A DNA stretch of 64,000 nucleotides from Clostridium_AD sp050717545 (GCF_050717545.1 NZ_JBOITN010000028.1:62001-126000), one strand, 5' to 3'; numbered from the stretch's first letter, positions 50,666 to 59,904 are shown. A program made the numbers and translations. The notes: generated by a model not told the origin, from the sequence alone.

Positions 50666-50702
50666 AAAGGAGATAAAAGCATGATGCGCTTTTATCTCCT
50701 TT
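50666..50702. terminator. Terminator between lipoprotein and folBK
   Basis: AAAGGAGATAAAAGC and its reverse complement, 15-bp perfect stem with 7-nt loop; convergent genes. Confidence 0.8.
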
Positions 50703-50734
50703 CATTCATCTTCAAAACTAGTTCGAAGATGTTA

Positions 50735-51550
50735 TTATTTTATTAAAGCTTCCTTCAATTGAATTATAGTTTTATTTAAAATTGGATGAATAACATATGG
50801 AGCTATATCGCTAAGTGGTTGTAACACAAACATCCGCTCATGCATTCTTGGATGAGGCAATATTATCTCGTCTATTGAACTAATAACATTATCGTATAAT
50901 AGCACATCCACATCAACTGTTCTAGGACCCCATCTTATGACCCTCTCACGTTTCAAATCCTTTTCTATAGATAACAGAAATCTTACAAGCTCTAATGAAC
51001 TCAAAAGTGTTTTCACCTTCGCTGCGCAATTTAAAAAATCATCCTGTTCTAAATATCCTACTGGCTTAGTTTCATAAAGTTTTGATATTTTTGTTATTTT
51101 GCTATGATATGAATTGCTTATAAGTTCTAAGGCCATTTTAACATTCTTCTCCTTGTCACCCATATTTCCACCTATACCAATATATGCAACGTGCCAACCT
51201 CTATCAATTTCTACCGCGGCGTATTGCAAGGGCCTACCAATAGGAGCCCAAGGTTTTTTTATTTTAACTTTTACTCTTTGAACTAAATCATAATTTAGAA
51301 GTATAAATTCGGCTACTTTTTCTGTAGCTTTTTCTATTAAATCATAACTTTCCTTTTTAAATTCTTCCTCTACCTTATGGCAAAGTTCACCATAATGAAC
51401 AGTTTTAGTTATGTTATCAGTGATTCCTGCTTCTCTTAAACTTACGAAAAGTTCCAGTGAAATTAAGAAACGTTGTCCTAAGGTCTTTTCCTCTTGAAAA
51501 ACACCATGGTTAGCGTAAACTTCTAAATCTTTTATGTACATTTTGTCCAT
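50735..51550 (-). CDS. folBK: Bifunctional dihydroneopterin aldolase / HPPK
   Basis: 271 residues fusing FolB (1-118: MYIKDLEVYANHGVFQEEKTLGQ, HYGELCHKVEEEF, KPWAPIGRP) and FolK (120-271: AYIGIGGNMGDKEKNV, LYETKPVGYLEQDDFLNCAA, WGPRTVDVDVLLYD, LPHPRMHERMFVLQPLSDIAP). It makes 6-hydroxymethyl-dihydropterin and its diphosphate in folate synthesis. Follows folP by 15 bp. Confidence 0.95.
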   Translation of the reverse strand: MDKMYIKDLEVYANHGVFQEEKTLGQRFLISLELFVSLREAGITDNITKTVHYGELCHKVEEEFKKESYDLIEKATEKVAEFILLNYDLVQRVKVKIKKPWAPIGRPLQYAAVEIDRGWHVAYIGIGGNMGDKEKNVKMALELISNSYHSKITKISKLYETKPVGYLEQDDFLNCAAKVKTLLSSLELVRFLLSIEKDLKRERVIRWGPRTVDVDVLLYDNVISSIDEIILPHPRMHERMFVLQPLSDIAPYVIHPILNKTIIQLKEALIK

Positions 51551-51565
51551 AGTATTCTCTCCTTT

Positions 51566-52396
51566 TTACAAATAAGGTATTTTCTTAGGTTCTCTTCTAA
51601 AAATAGCATCTGTTAAGACGCAAACCCTTTTATTCTCTTTAATATCATGTACCCTTATAAATTGACATCCCTTCATTATTCCAATAGTCGTAGTTGCGAG
51701 TGTTCCCTCAAGCCTTTCGCTAGTATCTAGTCCCTGTGCAATTCCTATCATGGATTTTCTTGAAGTTCCAAGTAATATCGGGAACCCAAAAGTATTTAGC
51801 TGTTCTAAGTTGTTCATAGTTTTTAAATTATCCTCATAGCTTTTTGCAAACCCAATACCTGGATCTAACATTATATTTTCTCTTTTAACTCCTGCATCTA
51901 ATGCAATTATTATACTTTCCTCTAAATCCTTTAACACATCTTCTATTAGGTTATTATAATTTTTATTATCTCTATTGTGCATTAAGCAACAAGGTACATT
52001 GTACTTAGCTGCAACCTTTGCAATATATGCGTCCTTCTTAAATCCCCAGATATCATTAATCATATCTGCCCCTGCCTCTAAGGCAAGCTCTGCAACTCTG
52101 CCTTTATATGTATCAACAGAAATTGGAACGCTTATTTCCCTCTTTAAAGCCTCTATAACCGGGATTACTCTTTTAATTTCTTCTTCCTCGCTAACTACAT
52201 CATGTCCTGGTCTTGTAGATTCCCCACCAATATCAATAATGTCTGCGCCCTCTGCAACCATTAGCTTCGCGTGATTTACCGCTAAAATAATATCATTGAA
52301 TTTCCCACCATCTGAAAAAGAATCAGGTGTAACATTTAAAATACCCATTATGTAAGTTCTTTTACCTATCTCAAACTCCTTGCTGCCTATTCTCAT
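51566..52396 (-). CDS. folP: Dihydropteroate synthase
   Basis: 276 residues: MGILNVTPDSFSDGGKF, DIGGESTRPGHD, DPGIGFAKSYEDNL and LGTSRKSMIG are all DHPS signatures. It joins p-aminobenzoate to the pterin diphosphate and is the sulfonamide target. Notable because the nearby pabA/pabB sequences, which would supply p-aminobenzoate, are broken. Confidence 0.96.
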   Translation of the reverse strand: MRIGSKEFEIGKRTYIMGILNVTPDSFSDGGKFNDIILAVNHAKLMVAEGADIIDIGGESTRPGHDVVSEEEEIKRVIPVIEALKREISVPISVDTYKGRVAELALEAGADMINDIWGFKKDAYIAKVAAKYNVPCCLMHNRDNKNYNNLIEDVLKDLEESIIIALDAGVKRENIMLDPGIGFAKSYEDNLKTMNNLEQLNTFGFPILLGTSRKSMIGIAQGLDTSERLEGTLATTTIGIMKGCQFIRVHDIKENKRVCVLTDAIFRREPKKIPYL

Positions 52397-52445
52397 ATAT
52401 TTTGTCCTCTCTATGTCATTTTTTATTTTATGTAACTTAAAACTT

Positions 52446-52928
52446 TCAGTATGTTATTTTAGAATTTCTCTTCTCCATGGACCATTTACATTTATCTGTA
52501 GCACCACAGTAAATACAATTTCTTGAAAGCTTATCACACTTATATAATACATCACTTAAAGTATTAAGCTCTCCATTATCATTTCTATGGTCACCTATAG
52601 CCTTCAAAATTTCATCTATTTCACTTACATCATATTCGCACTCTAGTAATATTTTTTTAGCAATGTGCACACTAGCTATATTGTGATCAATCCCATTTTC
52701 ATACTCTTCTCCACGACCTATATCATGCAAAAGCGCCGCAGTATAAATTATGTATTTAGGCAAACCTAAATTATTTTCTAAATTTATTATGTACATGAGC
52801 CTTGCCACATCTAAAAAATGCTGCATATCATGTTTGCAAAATTCTCTATTTATTTCTAATGTTTCAATCTTCCTTAAATTATACTGGAAGCTATGGTTTT
52901 CTATAATGAAATCTATTTTATTATTCAT
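52446..52928 (-). CDS. HD-domain phosphohydrolase in the folate operon
   Basis: 160 residues with HDMQHFLDVARLMYIINLEN, LLHDIGRGEEY (HD pair), DHNIASVHIAKKIL and IGDHRND metal ligands, and an odd C-terminal Cys cluster (CDKLSRNCIYCGATDKCKW). HD enzymes hydrolyse phosphate esters. Being first in the folate operon it might act on a pterin or nucleotide intermediate, e.g. dihydroneopterin triphosphate; this is inference. Small separate ribosome site before ATG 52928. Confidence 0.85.
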   Translation of the reverse strand: MNNKIDFIIENHSFQYNLRKIETLEINREFCKHDMQHFLDVARLMYIINLENNLGLPKYIIYTAALLHDIGRGEEYENGIDHNIASVHIAKKILLECEYDVSEIDEILKAIGDHRNDNGELNTLSDVLYKCDKLSRNCIYCGATDKCKWSMEKRNSKITY

Positions 52929-52961
52929 CGGATTTTTGTTTCCACCCCTTTAGAGTAATCT

Positions 52962-53084
52962 CTATTCGTCTTCCTTATAATTTTCTACATATCTATCATA
53001 ATACCTTTTTATTTGTGATATCATCTGACTTTGTCTATCTAAATATATTTTTTCCTGACTTAAGTTACCATTCAACAATATCAT
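52962..53084 (-). CDS. Small protein (40 aa) upstream of the folate genes
   Basis: ATG 53082-53084 after GGGAGGGTATT. Product MILLNGNLSQEKIYLDRQSQ … ends with YYDRYVENYKEDE; helical and charged. No family recognised. It lies between pab remnants and the HD gene, so could also be a residual fragment. Confidence 0.5.
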   Translation of the reverse strand: MILLNGNLSQEKIYLDRQSQMISQIKRYYDRYVENYKEDE

Positions 53085-53156
53085 AATACCCTCCCAGATG
53101 CACCCTCATCGCAATTGTAAAACTTCGCGATGAATTATATAGATTTATTTACCATC

Positions 53157-53249
53157 TTATAGAACTCGTATAAGTGCCCTTGCTTTGTCTAAGGTCTCGT
53201 CATATTCAAAGTCTTTTTTTGAATCCCAAGTTATCCCACCACCTACCCT
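53157..53249 (-). pseudogene. pabB: pabB remnant (C-terminal end only)
   Basis: Minus-strand frame reads RVGGGITWDSKKDFEYDETLDKARALIRVL and stop, i.e. the chorismate-binding enzyme signature RxGGGIxxDS and the usual C-terminus of aminodeoxychorismate synthase component I. The preceding ~420 residues are gone: the DNA runs straight into the pabA end. A clear deletion remnant. Confidence 0.8.
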
Positions 53250-53347
53250 TAAATCTTAACTTCATTAATAAAATTTTTAAGAAGTTCATGTCCATGTTCT
53301 GTAAGTCCTGCTTCAGGATGGAATTATACCCCTTCAAGCAAATAACC
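53249..53347 (-). pseudogene. pabA: pabA remnant (C-terminal end, with internal stop)
   Basis: Minus strand reads YLLEGV-stop-FHPEAGLTEHGHELLKNFINEVKI-stop. The stop (TAA, 53324-53326) replaces the Gln (CAA) of the glutamine amidotransferase motif GVQFHPE. The rest of the gene, including the active-site Cys, is absent upstream. The remaining gap up to 53572 shows no gene. Confidence 0.75.
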
Positions 53348-53572
53348 TTAACAAAATCATTAAAATTAAATCGTTGAAAGTTACTATAACCATCTATATC
53401 AAATTTCTTTATTATTTAATAATTAGCTATTAATAATAACTATTTATTGAAAAGCCTTTATATGTTAGCCATTATTGGTTAAAATAGTATTAGACACATA
53501 AACGTAAACTAGCATATTGGCATGATAAATGCTTAATATGTTCCAGTTAAACATTAAATTTGAGGTGATTAT

Positions 53573-54412
53573 ATGTACAACAAAGGTGATTTCCATCTTC
53601 ATACAAATGCTTCTGATGGAAAACTAAGTCCTAAAGAACTAATTCATGAGGCTTCTTTAAGTGGTTTGGATATTATTGCAATAACTGACCATGATACTAC
53701 AATGAATGTTGAAGAAGGAATTAGAGAAGGTTTAAACGAAAATATAAGGGTAATCCCTGGTATAGAACTATCTACTATTCACAATAATGAAACCATTCAC
53801 ATTTTAGGTTATTTTAAAGATGATAAATATAAAGATGTTGAATTTCAGAAATTTCTAAAGGATATCGATGATTTTAGAATACTGAGAGCTAAAAAAATAG
53901 TTGAAAATTTAGATACATTTTTCAAACTAAAAATAGATTATCAAAAGGTTCTAGATTTAGCTCAAGGAGTAATAGCAAGGCCACATATAGCCAAGTCAAT
54001 AATTGATGCTGGTTATAAATATGATTGGAACTATATTTTTGATAACTTCCTCTCAAACGACAGCCCTGCATATGTTCACATTAAGAGAATTTCAACAGCT
54101 AATGGCATAAGCGTTTTAAAAAAAGTTAATGCATTAGTTGTACTTGCACACCCTGTACTCATCAAGAAATCTTCTATAGATGAAATGTTAAATCTTGATT
54201 TTGACGGTGTTGAAGCAGTTTATCCAATAAATACAAAAAAGCAAAAATCTCTGTTAAAATCGAAATCTAAAGAATATGATAAATTTATTACTGCCGGTTC
54301 TGATTTTCATGGAATTTCAGAATCAGACACAGGTCATGGTCATGGTCAAGTTGGCTCAGTTTCCTTAAGCACTGATGATTTAAAAAAGTTTGTAAAAAAA
54401 TTAGATTCATAA
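53573..54412 (+). CDS. PHP-domain phosphoesterase
   Basis: 279 residues: GDFHLHTNASDGKLSPKELIHEA, ITDHDTTMNVEEG, GIELSTIHNNETIHILGYF, RPHIAKSIIDAGY, LAHPVLI and GSDFHG, all metal-binding PHP motifs in order. Related proteins (YciV/RNase AM type) hydrolyse 3',5'-nucleoside bisphosphates or act as 5'-3' exoribonucleases. TTGAGGTGATTAT before the ATG; single gene with terminator. Confidence 0.92.
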   Translation: MYNKGDFHLHTNASDGKLSPKELIHEASLSGLDIIAITDHDTTMNVEEGIREGLNENIRVIPGIELSTIHNNETIHILGYFKDDKYKDVEFQKFLKDIDDFRILRAKKIVENLDTFFKLKIDYQKVLDLAQGVIARPHIAKSIIDAGYKYDWNYIFDNFLSNDSPAYVHIKRISTANGISVLKKVNALVVLAHPVLIKKSSIDEMLNLDFDGVEAVYPINTKKQKSLLKSKSKEYDKFITAGSDFHGISESDTGHGHGQVGSVSLSTDDLKKFVKKLDS

Positions 54413-54440
54413 AAGGGGATGTTTTCACATCCCCTTTTTT
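54411..54440. terminator. Terminator between PHP and aminopeptidase genes
   Basis: AAAAGGGGATGT, 4-nt loop, ACATCCCCTTTTTTT. Confidence 0.85.
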
Positions 54441-54462
54441 TCTATCATTATGCTTTATTTCT

Positions 54463-55869
54463 TTATATTTCTAGTAAAAATGCTTGATAAGCCCTGAGTG
54501 CTTCATAAATATCTGCCTTACTTGCAACTTCCAATGGCGCATGCATATTATGAAGAGCAACTCCTGAATCAATTACCTGCATACCATACTCAGCTAATAT
54601 ATAAGCAATAGTACCCCCGCCGCCTTGATCCACTTTACCAAGTTCTGATGTCTGCCAAGAAACATTGTGTTTATCCATTATAGTTCTAAGCTCAGCAATA
54701 AATTCTGGATTTGCATCATTACATCCACTTTTTCCACGAGCTCCAGTATATTTGTTTAAAACTATTCCTTTTCCAAAATATGCTGCATTGCGTTTTTCCA
54801 TAACAGATGGGAAGTTTGGATCATATGCTGCACTTACATCTGACGATAACATTTTTGAATTTGCTAATGCTCTTCGCACTTTTAAATCACTATACTCACC
54901 CATTAAATCAACAATCTCAGCTACTGTGTTTTCAAAGAATTTTGATTGCATTCCTGTTGCTCCAATACTTCCAACTTCTTCTTTATCAACAAGTATAACA
55001 ATACAAGTTTTGTCTGTTTCCTTAATGTTCATCAATGCTTGATAAGAAGTATATGCACACACTCTATCATCATGTCCATAAGCCATAATCATACTACTGT
55101 CTAAACCATAACTTCTAGCTCTTCCTGCAGGTACTACTTCTAGCTCTGATGATACAAAATCTTCTTCATCTATTCCATATTTATCATTTAAGAGTCTTAA
55201 TATATTTAACTTAACTCTATTTTTAGCTTCCTTGTCTTCTACTGGAATACTTCCCATAAACACGTTTAAATCTTCGCCTTCAATGCCTTTGTCCATAGTC
55301 TTTTTCATTTGATCTGCTGATAAATGAATTAAAAGGTCTGAAATTCCAACTACTGGTTCTTTTTCATCTTCTCCAATTACTACATTTACAACAGTACCAT
55401 CTTTTTTAACAATAACTCCATGTATAGCTAAAGGAATTGTAACCCATTGATACTTCTTAACTCCACCATAATAATGTGTTTTAACTAATGCTAAATCTGA
55501 ATCCTCATAAAGTGGATTTTGTTTTAAATCAAGTCTAGGAGAATCAATATGTGCCCCTAAAATTTTAAAACCCTTATCAATAGGTTCAGAACCAATTAAG
55601 AATAACGCCAAAGTTTTTCCCATACTATTTACATAAACTTTGTCACCAGCTTTGAGCTTTGTTCCTGCCTCTATATATGTGTCAATATTTTTATAACCAT
55701 TTTTTTTAGCAAGTGAAATAAACTCTGTTACACATTCTCTTTCAGTTTTACATTTTGACATAAAATCTATATAATCATCTGATAATGAAAACACTTTTTT
55801 TAAGTCACTTTTAGAATATTTATCCCAAGCTAATTCATATTTTTTTTCTAAACTTTTAACATCAGACAT
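54463..55869 (-). CDS. apeA: M18 family aminopeptidase
   Basis: 468 residues: KILGAHIDSPRLDLK, HYYGGVKKYQWV, AYGHDDRVCAYTSYQALM, VDKEEVGSIGATG and ALHNMHAPLEVASKADIYEA give the zinc ligands and catalytic Glu of aspartyl-type (M18) aminopeptidases. Cytosolic peptide turnover. ATG 55869 follows GGAGG by eight bases; an earlier in-frame ATG spans that site. Confidence 0.94.
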   Translation of the reverse strand: MSDVKSLEKKYELAWDKYSKSDLKKVFSLSDDYIDFMSKCKTERECVTEFISLAKKNGYKNIDTYIEAGTKLKAGDKVYVNSMGKTLALFLIGSEPIDKGFKILGAHIDSPRLDLKQNPLYEDSDLALVKTHYYGGVKKYQWVTIPLAIHGVIVKKDGTVVNVVIGEDEKEPVVGISDLLIHLSADQMKKTMDKGIEGEDLNVFMGSIPVEDKEAKNRVKLNILRLLNDKYGIDEEDFVSSELEVVPAGRARSYGLDSSMIMAYGHDDRVCAYTSYQALMNIKETDKTCIVILVDKEEVGSIGATGMQSKFFENTVAEIVDLMGEYSDLKVRRALANSKMLSSDVSAAYDPNFPSVMEKRNAAYFGKGIVLNKYTGARGKSGCNDANPEFIAELRTIMDKHNVSWQTSELGKVDQGGGGTIAYILAEYGMQVIDSGVALHNMHAPLEVASKADIYEALRAYQAFLLEI

Positions 55870-55991
55870 TTTTATAACCTCCATAGTACAAATATTTTCC
55901 GCATTTACTATTCTACTAAATATTACCTTAAATTACAAATACAAAACCTATCACAAAATAACAATTAAATCAGTTCCAGTCTGTTTGTTAC

Positions 55992-56915
55992 CTATTCATT
56001 TTTACGTGCAGCATTTACTTCTTCTATTCTCATATTAATAGTTTCAACAGGCGTGATCTTAGAATTAAGACTATACCTATAGTTAGCTGCAGCTGCTTCA
56101 ATAATAACTGCAATATTTCTACCCGGTCTAACTGGAATTGTTATTTTTCTTAAATGTACATTTAGAATATCCATATATTGATTATCTATACCAAGTCTAT
56201 CATATTCTTCACCCTCATTCCATTGAGTAAGTGAGAGGTACAAACTAATAGTTTTTGTATTTAAAACAGAACTCATACCATAAATTGCAGGAACATCTAT
56301 TATTCCCATTCCCCTAACTTCTAACATCCCGGAGGTTATGTATGGACAATGTCCTAGTAAGACTCCATCAATTTCTTTAATGTCTACTGCGTCGTCCGCA
56401 ATCAACCTATGACCTCTCTTTATGAGTTCTAATGCGCACTCACTCTTACCTATACCACTTTCTCCACTTAATAATATTCCTATACCGTAAACATCCACCA
56501 AAACACCATGAAGCCTAGTTTCTGGTGCTAATTTCGTATCTAAGTAATTCGTAAGTTTACTAATAAATCTTGTAGAGATTAATTTCGTTCTTAAAAGCCA
56601 TCGTCCATTTTCTTGTGCAGCCTCAAGGATTTCTTTATGAAGTTCCAAATCCCTAGTGATAATAACACAAGGCGTATCTAATTTAAAATATTTCTTTACT
56701 CGTTTCTTTCTAAGGTCTACCTCCATACAATCCAAAAAACTCCACTCTGCCATACCTATTAATTGAACTCGTTTATTACCAAAATACTCATAAAACCCTG
56801 CAATTTGAAGCCCTGGTCTGTTAATATCACTAACATCAATTTGTTTACCCTTTTCTCCACGTGCTAAAACCTCTAACTTAAAATGCTCTATTAAATCCTC
56901 TATAGTAACAGCCAT
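55992..56915 (-). CDS. hprK: HPr kinase/phosphorylase
   Basis: 307 residues: N-terminal domain with FYEYFGNKRVQLIGMAEWSFL, P-loop SGESGIGKSECALELIKRGHRLIADDAV, and the K3-like EVRGMGIIDVPAIYG. HprK phosphorylates HPr at Ser46 to signal carbon state through CcpA. Full length. Stands alone in this window. Confidence 0.96.
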   Translation of the reverse strand: MAVTIEDLIEHFKLEVLARGEKGKQIDVSDINRPGLQIAGFYEYFGNKRVQLIGMAEWSFLDCMEVDLRKKRVKKYFKLDTPCVIITRDLELHKEILEAAQENGRWLLRTKLISTRFISKLTNYLDTKLAPETRLHGVLVDVYGIGILLSGESGIGKSECALELIKRGHRLIADDAVDIKEIDGVLLGHCPYITSGMLEVRGMGIIDVPAIYGMSSVLNTKTISLYLSLTQWNEGEEYDRLGIDNQYMDILNVHLRKITIPVRPGRNIAVIIEAAAANYRYSLNSKITPVETINMRIEEVNAARKNE

Positions 56916-56991
56916 TAGAATTCCTCATTTCTACTAATTAGTAAATCTATTATTTACCGTCGTTTATTTATTATTTATTATTAAAAACAAG

Positions 56992-57159
56992 TTACACTTT
57001 TTTTATGGTATTTAATTGAGATCTGAAATTGTTTTTAACATTGTCTATATATTTTTGTCTTAATTCTTGTTGTTCCAATTTTTCTTCCTCCGTAAGTCCT
57101 TCTTCTTTACTTTTCTTATAAAGGTAATTTATCCTACTTGTCAATTCGTCTACACTCAT
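56992..57159 (-). CDS. DUF896 (YnzC-like) protein, 55 aa
   Basis: 55 residues: MSVDELTSRINYLYKKSKEEGLTEEEKLEQQELRQKY then VKNNFRSQLNTIKKV, an exact DUF896 pattern (two-helix hairpin). Function unknown; a Bacillus relative is in the SOS regulon. ATG 57157-57159 after GGGAGTGTTATT. Too short for routine detection but well supported. Confidence 0.88.
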   Translation of the reverse strand: MSVDELTSRINYLYKKSKEEGLTEEEKLEQQELRQKYIDNVKNNFRSQLNTIKKV

Positions 57160-57458
57160 AATAACACTCCCATATTAATTCAACTTTTTTTATATTCTTT
57201 ATTTACTTTTTTATATCCATCTTTTTAATTATACCAAAGTATTGTATTCATAAATAGTAAAAACTAAACATATGCTACTTAATATAAATATATTACAAGA
57301 GAATTAAGACTTTTTTCGCCTTTTACATATTATACCAAATAGCTTTTTTAAACATCTACATGGGATTTCGTGTAATATTTTACCATTTATTTTTTATATT
57401 TTATTAGATGTTATGGTTTATTTTGTATATTTTTAAGTTTTAATGAGTATTTAAAAAT

Positions 57459-57487
57459 TTAACATTCATAGAATAATATGGTATCAT
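57459..57487 (+). promoter_or_regulatory. Promoter of the second Spo0E-like gene
   Basis: TTAACA (57459-57464), 17-bp spacer, TATCAT (57482-57487), 48 bp before the start codon. The remaining part of the 57160-57534 gap contains only AT-rich sequence. Confidence 0.55.
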
Positions 57488-57534
57488 ATGTTTACTCCAC
57501 AAAAACAAAAATAAGGAGATGAGGGATAAATAAT

Positions 57535-57711
57535 ATGAATCTAAAATTAAACATTATAGAAAAGGAATTAGAGTCATTAAGAATGGTATTACATTTTCTT
57601 TTAACTTTCAGAAAACCTACAGATAAAATGGTTATAACTTGTAGTCAACAATTAGATGAAGTTATAGTGAAATATCAGAAAGTCAAAGCCACTTACAAAC
57701 AAGTGGCTTGA
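57535..57711 (+). CDS. Second Spo0E-like phosphatase (58 aa)
   Basis: 58 residues: helix LNIIEKELESLRMVLHFLL, loop, then CSQQLDEVIVKYQKVK, matching the Spo0E S-x-x-L-D pattern with Gln in place of Glu. Likely a Spo0A~P phosphatase that delays sporulation. GAGGG nine bases before the ATG. Promoter at 57459-57487. The last codons form the left part of a terminator hairpin. Confidence 0.75.
   Translation: MNLKLNIIEKELESLRMVLHFLLTFRKPTDKMVITCSQQLDEVIVKYQKVKATYKQVA
57686..57709 (+). terminator. Hairpin embedded in the Spo0E-like gene end
   Basis: AAGCCACTT, 6 nt, AAGTGGCTT within the last coding bases, followed by GATTTATCTATTTG; the U-tract is weak. Confidence 0.5.
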
Positions 57712-57752
57712 TTTATCTATTTGTCAACATAAATATACATTTAAATATAATT

Positions 57753-58151
57753 TTATATATCTAATTCAATTAAGATATCATCTGTATCAATATTTGAATC
57801 TTTATCATAAAACACTACAGCGAATTCATTAAATTTATAAGCCTCTTGGGAAATATCACAACCAATGAATTCGTATTCAATTTCCATTTTCTCAGCACAC
57901 TCTTCCATGATATCTTCAACATTATCAGCAGCAATATCACTAAGATAAATCAGGAAAAATTCTTCATACCATTCTTCTTTATTTTGTTTAATATCCCCTT
58001 CTTCATTTGCATAAGACGATGCAGCTTCCATTTCTACATCATCATAAATATATTTAAATTTTAATGCTATAGTTTCTTTTTTATATTCAATTTCAACTAT
58101 ATCTTTTAAATCATTTTGATTTAAGAAATTAATTATATATTGTTTATTCAA
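57753..58151 (-). CDS. Acidic protein of unknown function (132 aa)
   Basis: 132 residues, very acidic (Glu/Asp in about a quarter of positions), alternating beta-like segments (ETIALKFKYIYDDVEMEAA, KFNEFAVVFYDK) with a helix LSDIAADNVEDIMEECAEKMEIEYEF. No family recognised. I choose TTG 58151 because GGAGG lies eight bases upstream; the ATG at 58166 overlaps that site and has none of its own. Confidence 0.65.
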   Translation of the reverse strand: MNKQYIINFLNQNDLKDIVEIEYKKETIALKFKYIYDDVEMEAASSYANEEGDIKQNKEEWYEEFFLIYLSDIAADNVEDIMEECAEKMEIEYEFIGCDISQEAYKFNEFAVVFYDKDSNIDTDDILIELDI

Positions 58152-58336
58152 ATATATCGCCTCCATACATCATTAGTAAGTCCTCATTTACAAACTCTAC
58201 TTATTCTATTTTAGCTTTCTTTTATTTCCTATAAAAAAAAAGAAAAATTTCACATAAAGTGATATTTCCTTTTTTATTATTTAACTTGCGTAACCAAATA
58301 TAAATTTTTTACATTTGATTAATTACTTTTAAATAT

Positions 58337-59512
58337 TTAATTTAAAAGTTTTAAATAGTCTTCAACAAATTTATCAGCCAATTCATATTCTTTAGTGTCA
58401 GGAACAAATTTAAATCTAAATCCTTCCTCAATTACTTTGAATTTTAAAGACTTTAATCTATGTGTAAGCATCGGAACACCTTCTCCACTCCATCCAAATG
58501 AACCAAAGGCTGATGCTACTTTACCTCTATTAGTAATTGGACATACAAGTGATAGAACGTCCCAAGCAGGCTTAACAGCATCTTGATTAATAGTTGGTGA
58601 ACCAATCATTATCCCAGACGCCTTTTCAATGAGTTCTACAATATCACCTATATCCATAGATGTTATTTCATGAGCCTCTGCCTTTACTCCACTATCATTA
58701 ATTTTCTTAGCTATATATTCTCCCATAGTTTCGGTGTTATGATATGCTGAAACATAGAATATTTGTATATTTTTTTCTTTAATTTCGTAAACTTTAGCCC
58801 ATTGTCTATATAGATCTATATACATCTTAATATCATTCATATGTATAGGGCCATGGCTTGGTGCTACTATATCTAGCTCTAAATTTTTAATTTTATCTAA
58901 GCCCATATTTACAAACTTTTTAAAAGGTCCCATTATAACTTCAAAATAATATTTCATTTCATCAAAATACTCACCAGAGCAATTATCAGTTATGCACTCT
59001 TTTGGTGAATAATGACAACCCATTACATCACAAGTAAATAATATTTTTTCTTCCTTAACATATGTAAACATAGTATCAGGCCAATGTAGATTTGGAGCTG
59101 AAATAAATTGTAATGTATTTTTACCAAGTGATAACTCACCTACTGCTGGTATGCTATTAAAGTCTTTGTTAATAATCTCTTTTAAATACATTATAGCAGC
59201 TTTTGAAGCAATAATAACCACTTCTGGATAAACTTCTAAAAGCTTTCCTATAGAACCACTATGATCGAGTTCAGTATGTTGTACAATTAAGTAATCTACT
59301 TTTTTCTCTCCAATAACACCTTTTACTTTACCTAAAAACTCATCAAAAAAACCAGTTTTAACACAATCTATTATAGCGATTTTTTCGTCATCGATTAAAT
59401 ATGAATTATAGGTAGTTCCCTTTTTTGTTTCCATTATAATATCAAATACTCTTAGCTTTGCATCATTCACTCCAACCCAATATATATTATCTTTAAGTTT
59501 TGTTGTTTTCAT
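58337..59512 (-). CDS. fprA: Flavodiiron protein (A-type flavoprotein, O2/NO reductase)
   Basis: 391 residues: N-terminal metallo-beta-lactamase-like diiron domain with QHTELDHSGS (HxExDH), the D in TCDVMGCHY and the later PSHGPIH; C-terminal flavodoxin domain with QIFYVSAYHNTETMG and GSFGWSGEG. Reduces O2 to water or NO to N2O with electrons from rubredoxin, protecting anaerobes. No rubredoxin is fused or adjacent. GGAGGATTTTATA before ATG. Confidence 0.95.
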   Translation of the reverse strand: MKTTKLKDNIYWVGVNDAKLRVFDIIMETKKGTTYNSYLIDDEKIAIIDCVKTGFFDEFLGKVKGVIGEKKVDYLIVQHTELDHSGSIGKLLEVYPEVVIIASKAAIMYLKEIINKDFNSIPAVGELSLGKNTLQFISAPNLHWPDTMFTYVKEEKILFTCDVMGCHYSPKECITDNCSGEYFDEMKYYFEVIMGPFKKFVNMGLDKIKNLELDIVAPSHGPIHMNDIKMYIDLYRQWAKVYEIKEKNIQIFYVSAYHNTETMGEYIAKKINDSGVKAEAHEITSMDIGDIVELIEKASGIMIGSPTINQDAVKPAWDVLSLVCPITNRGKVASAFGSFGWSGEGVPMLTHRLKSLKFKVIEEGFRFKFVPDTKEYELADKFVEDYLKLLN

Positions 59513-59648
59513 TATAAAATCCTCCTTGTAGTCTCCTTAGTAAATACCATTATTATTACCATCTACTATAAACATATACGATATTGTTGTTTTTCCATAT
59601 AGTACATTTTACCACATTTAAGAAATGTGTTCAACTAATGAATAATAA

Positions 59649-59660
59649 GGGACGGTTAAC
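59649..59660 (+). repeat. REP-like motif downstream of the RAYT gene
   Basis: GGGACGGTTAAC; same 12-mer family as at 60956-61011 and inside nadB. The rest of the 59513-59904 gap holds no gene. Confidence 0.55.
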
Positions 59661-59904
59661 TTTTTTAAGCCATTGTTTTTTTATAGTCATCTTGTAAAAC
59701 TTTTATCTTTTTGCCTTTACTTTTAGTTAACAATCTTATATTTTTATTATCTATATGTTAAATCTTAAAATAAACTTATTTTCCCATATGCTTGTCCAAT
59801 TTATTCAGTTAAAAATATTTTTTATTATTAAATTATTTTTTTCAATTTTCATGTATAAAAAAGCGCTCTAAATAACTCTAATTACTCTGCTTAAACTAAA
59901 TCTA

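Noticed and set aside
53250..53400. Alternative open frame through the pabA remnant
   Set aside because: Open only by chance in AT-rich DNA and lacking any similarity; the other frame shows clear glutamine amidotransferase sequence with a stop.
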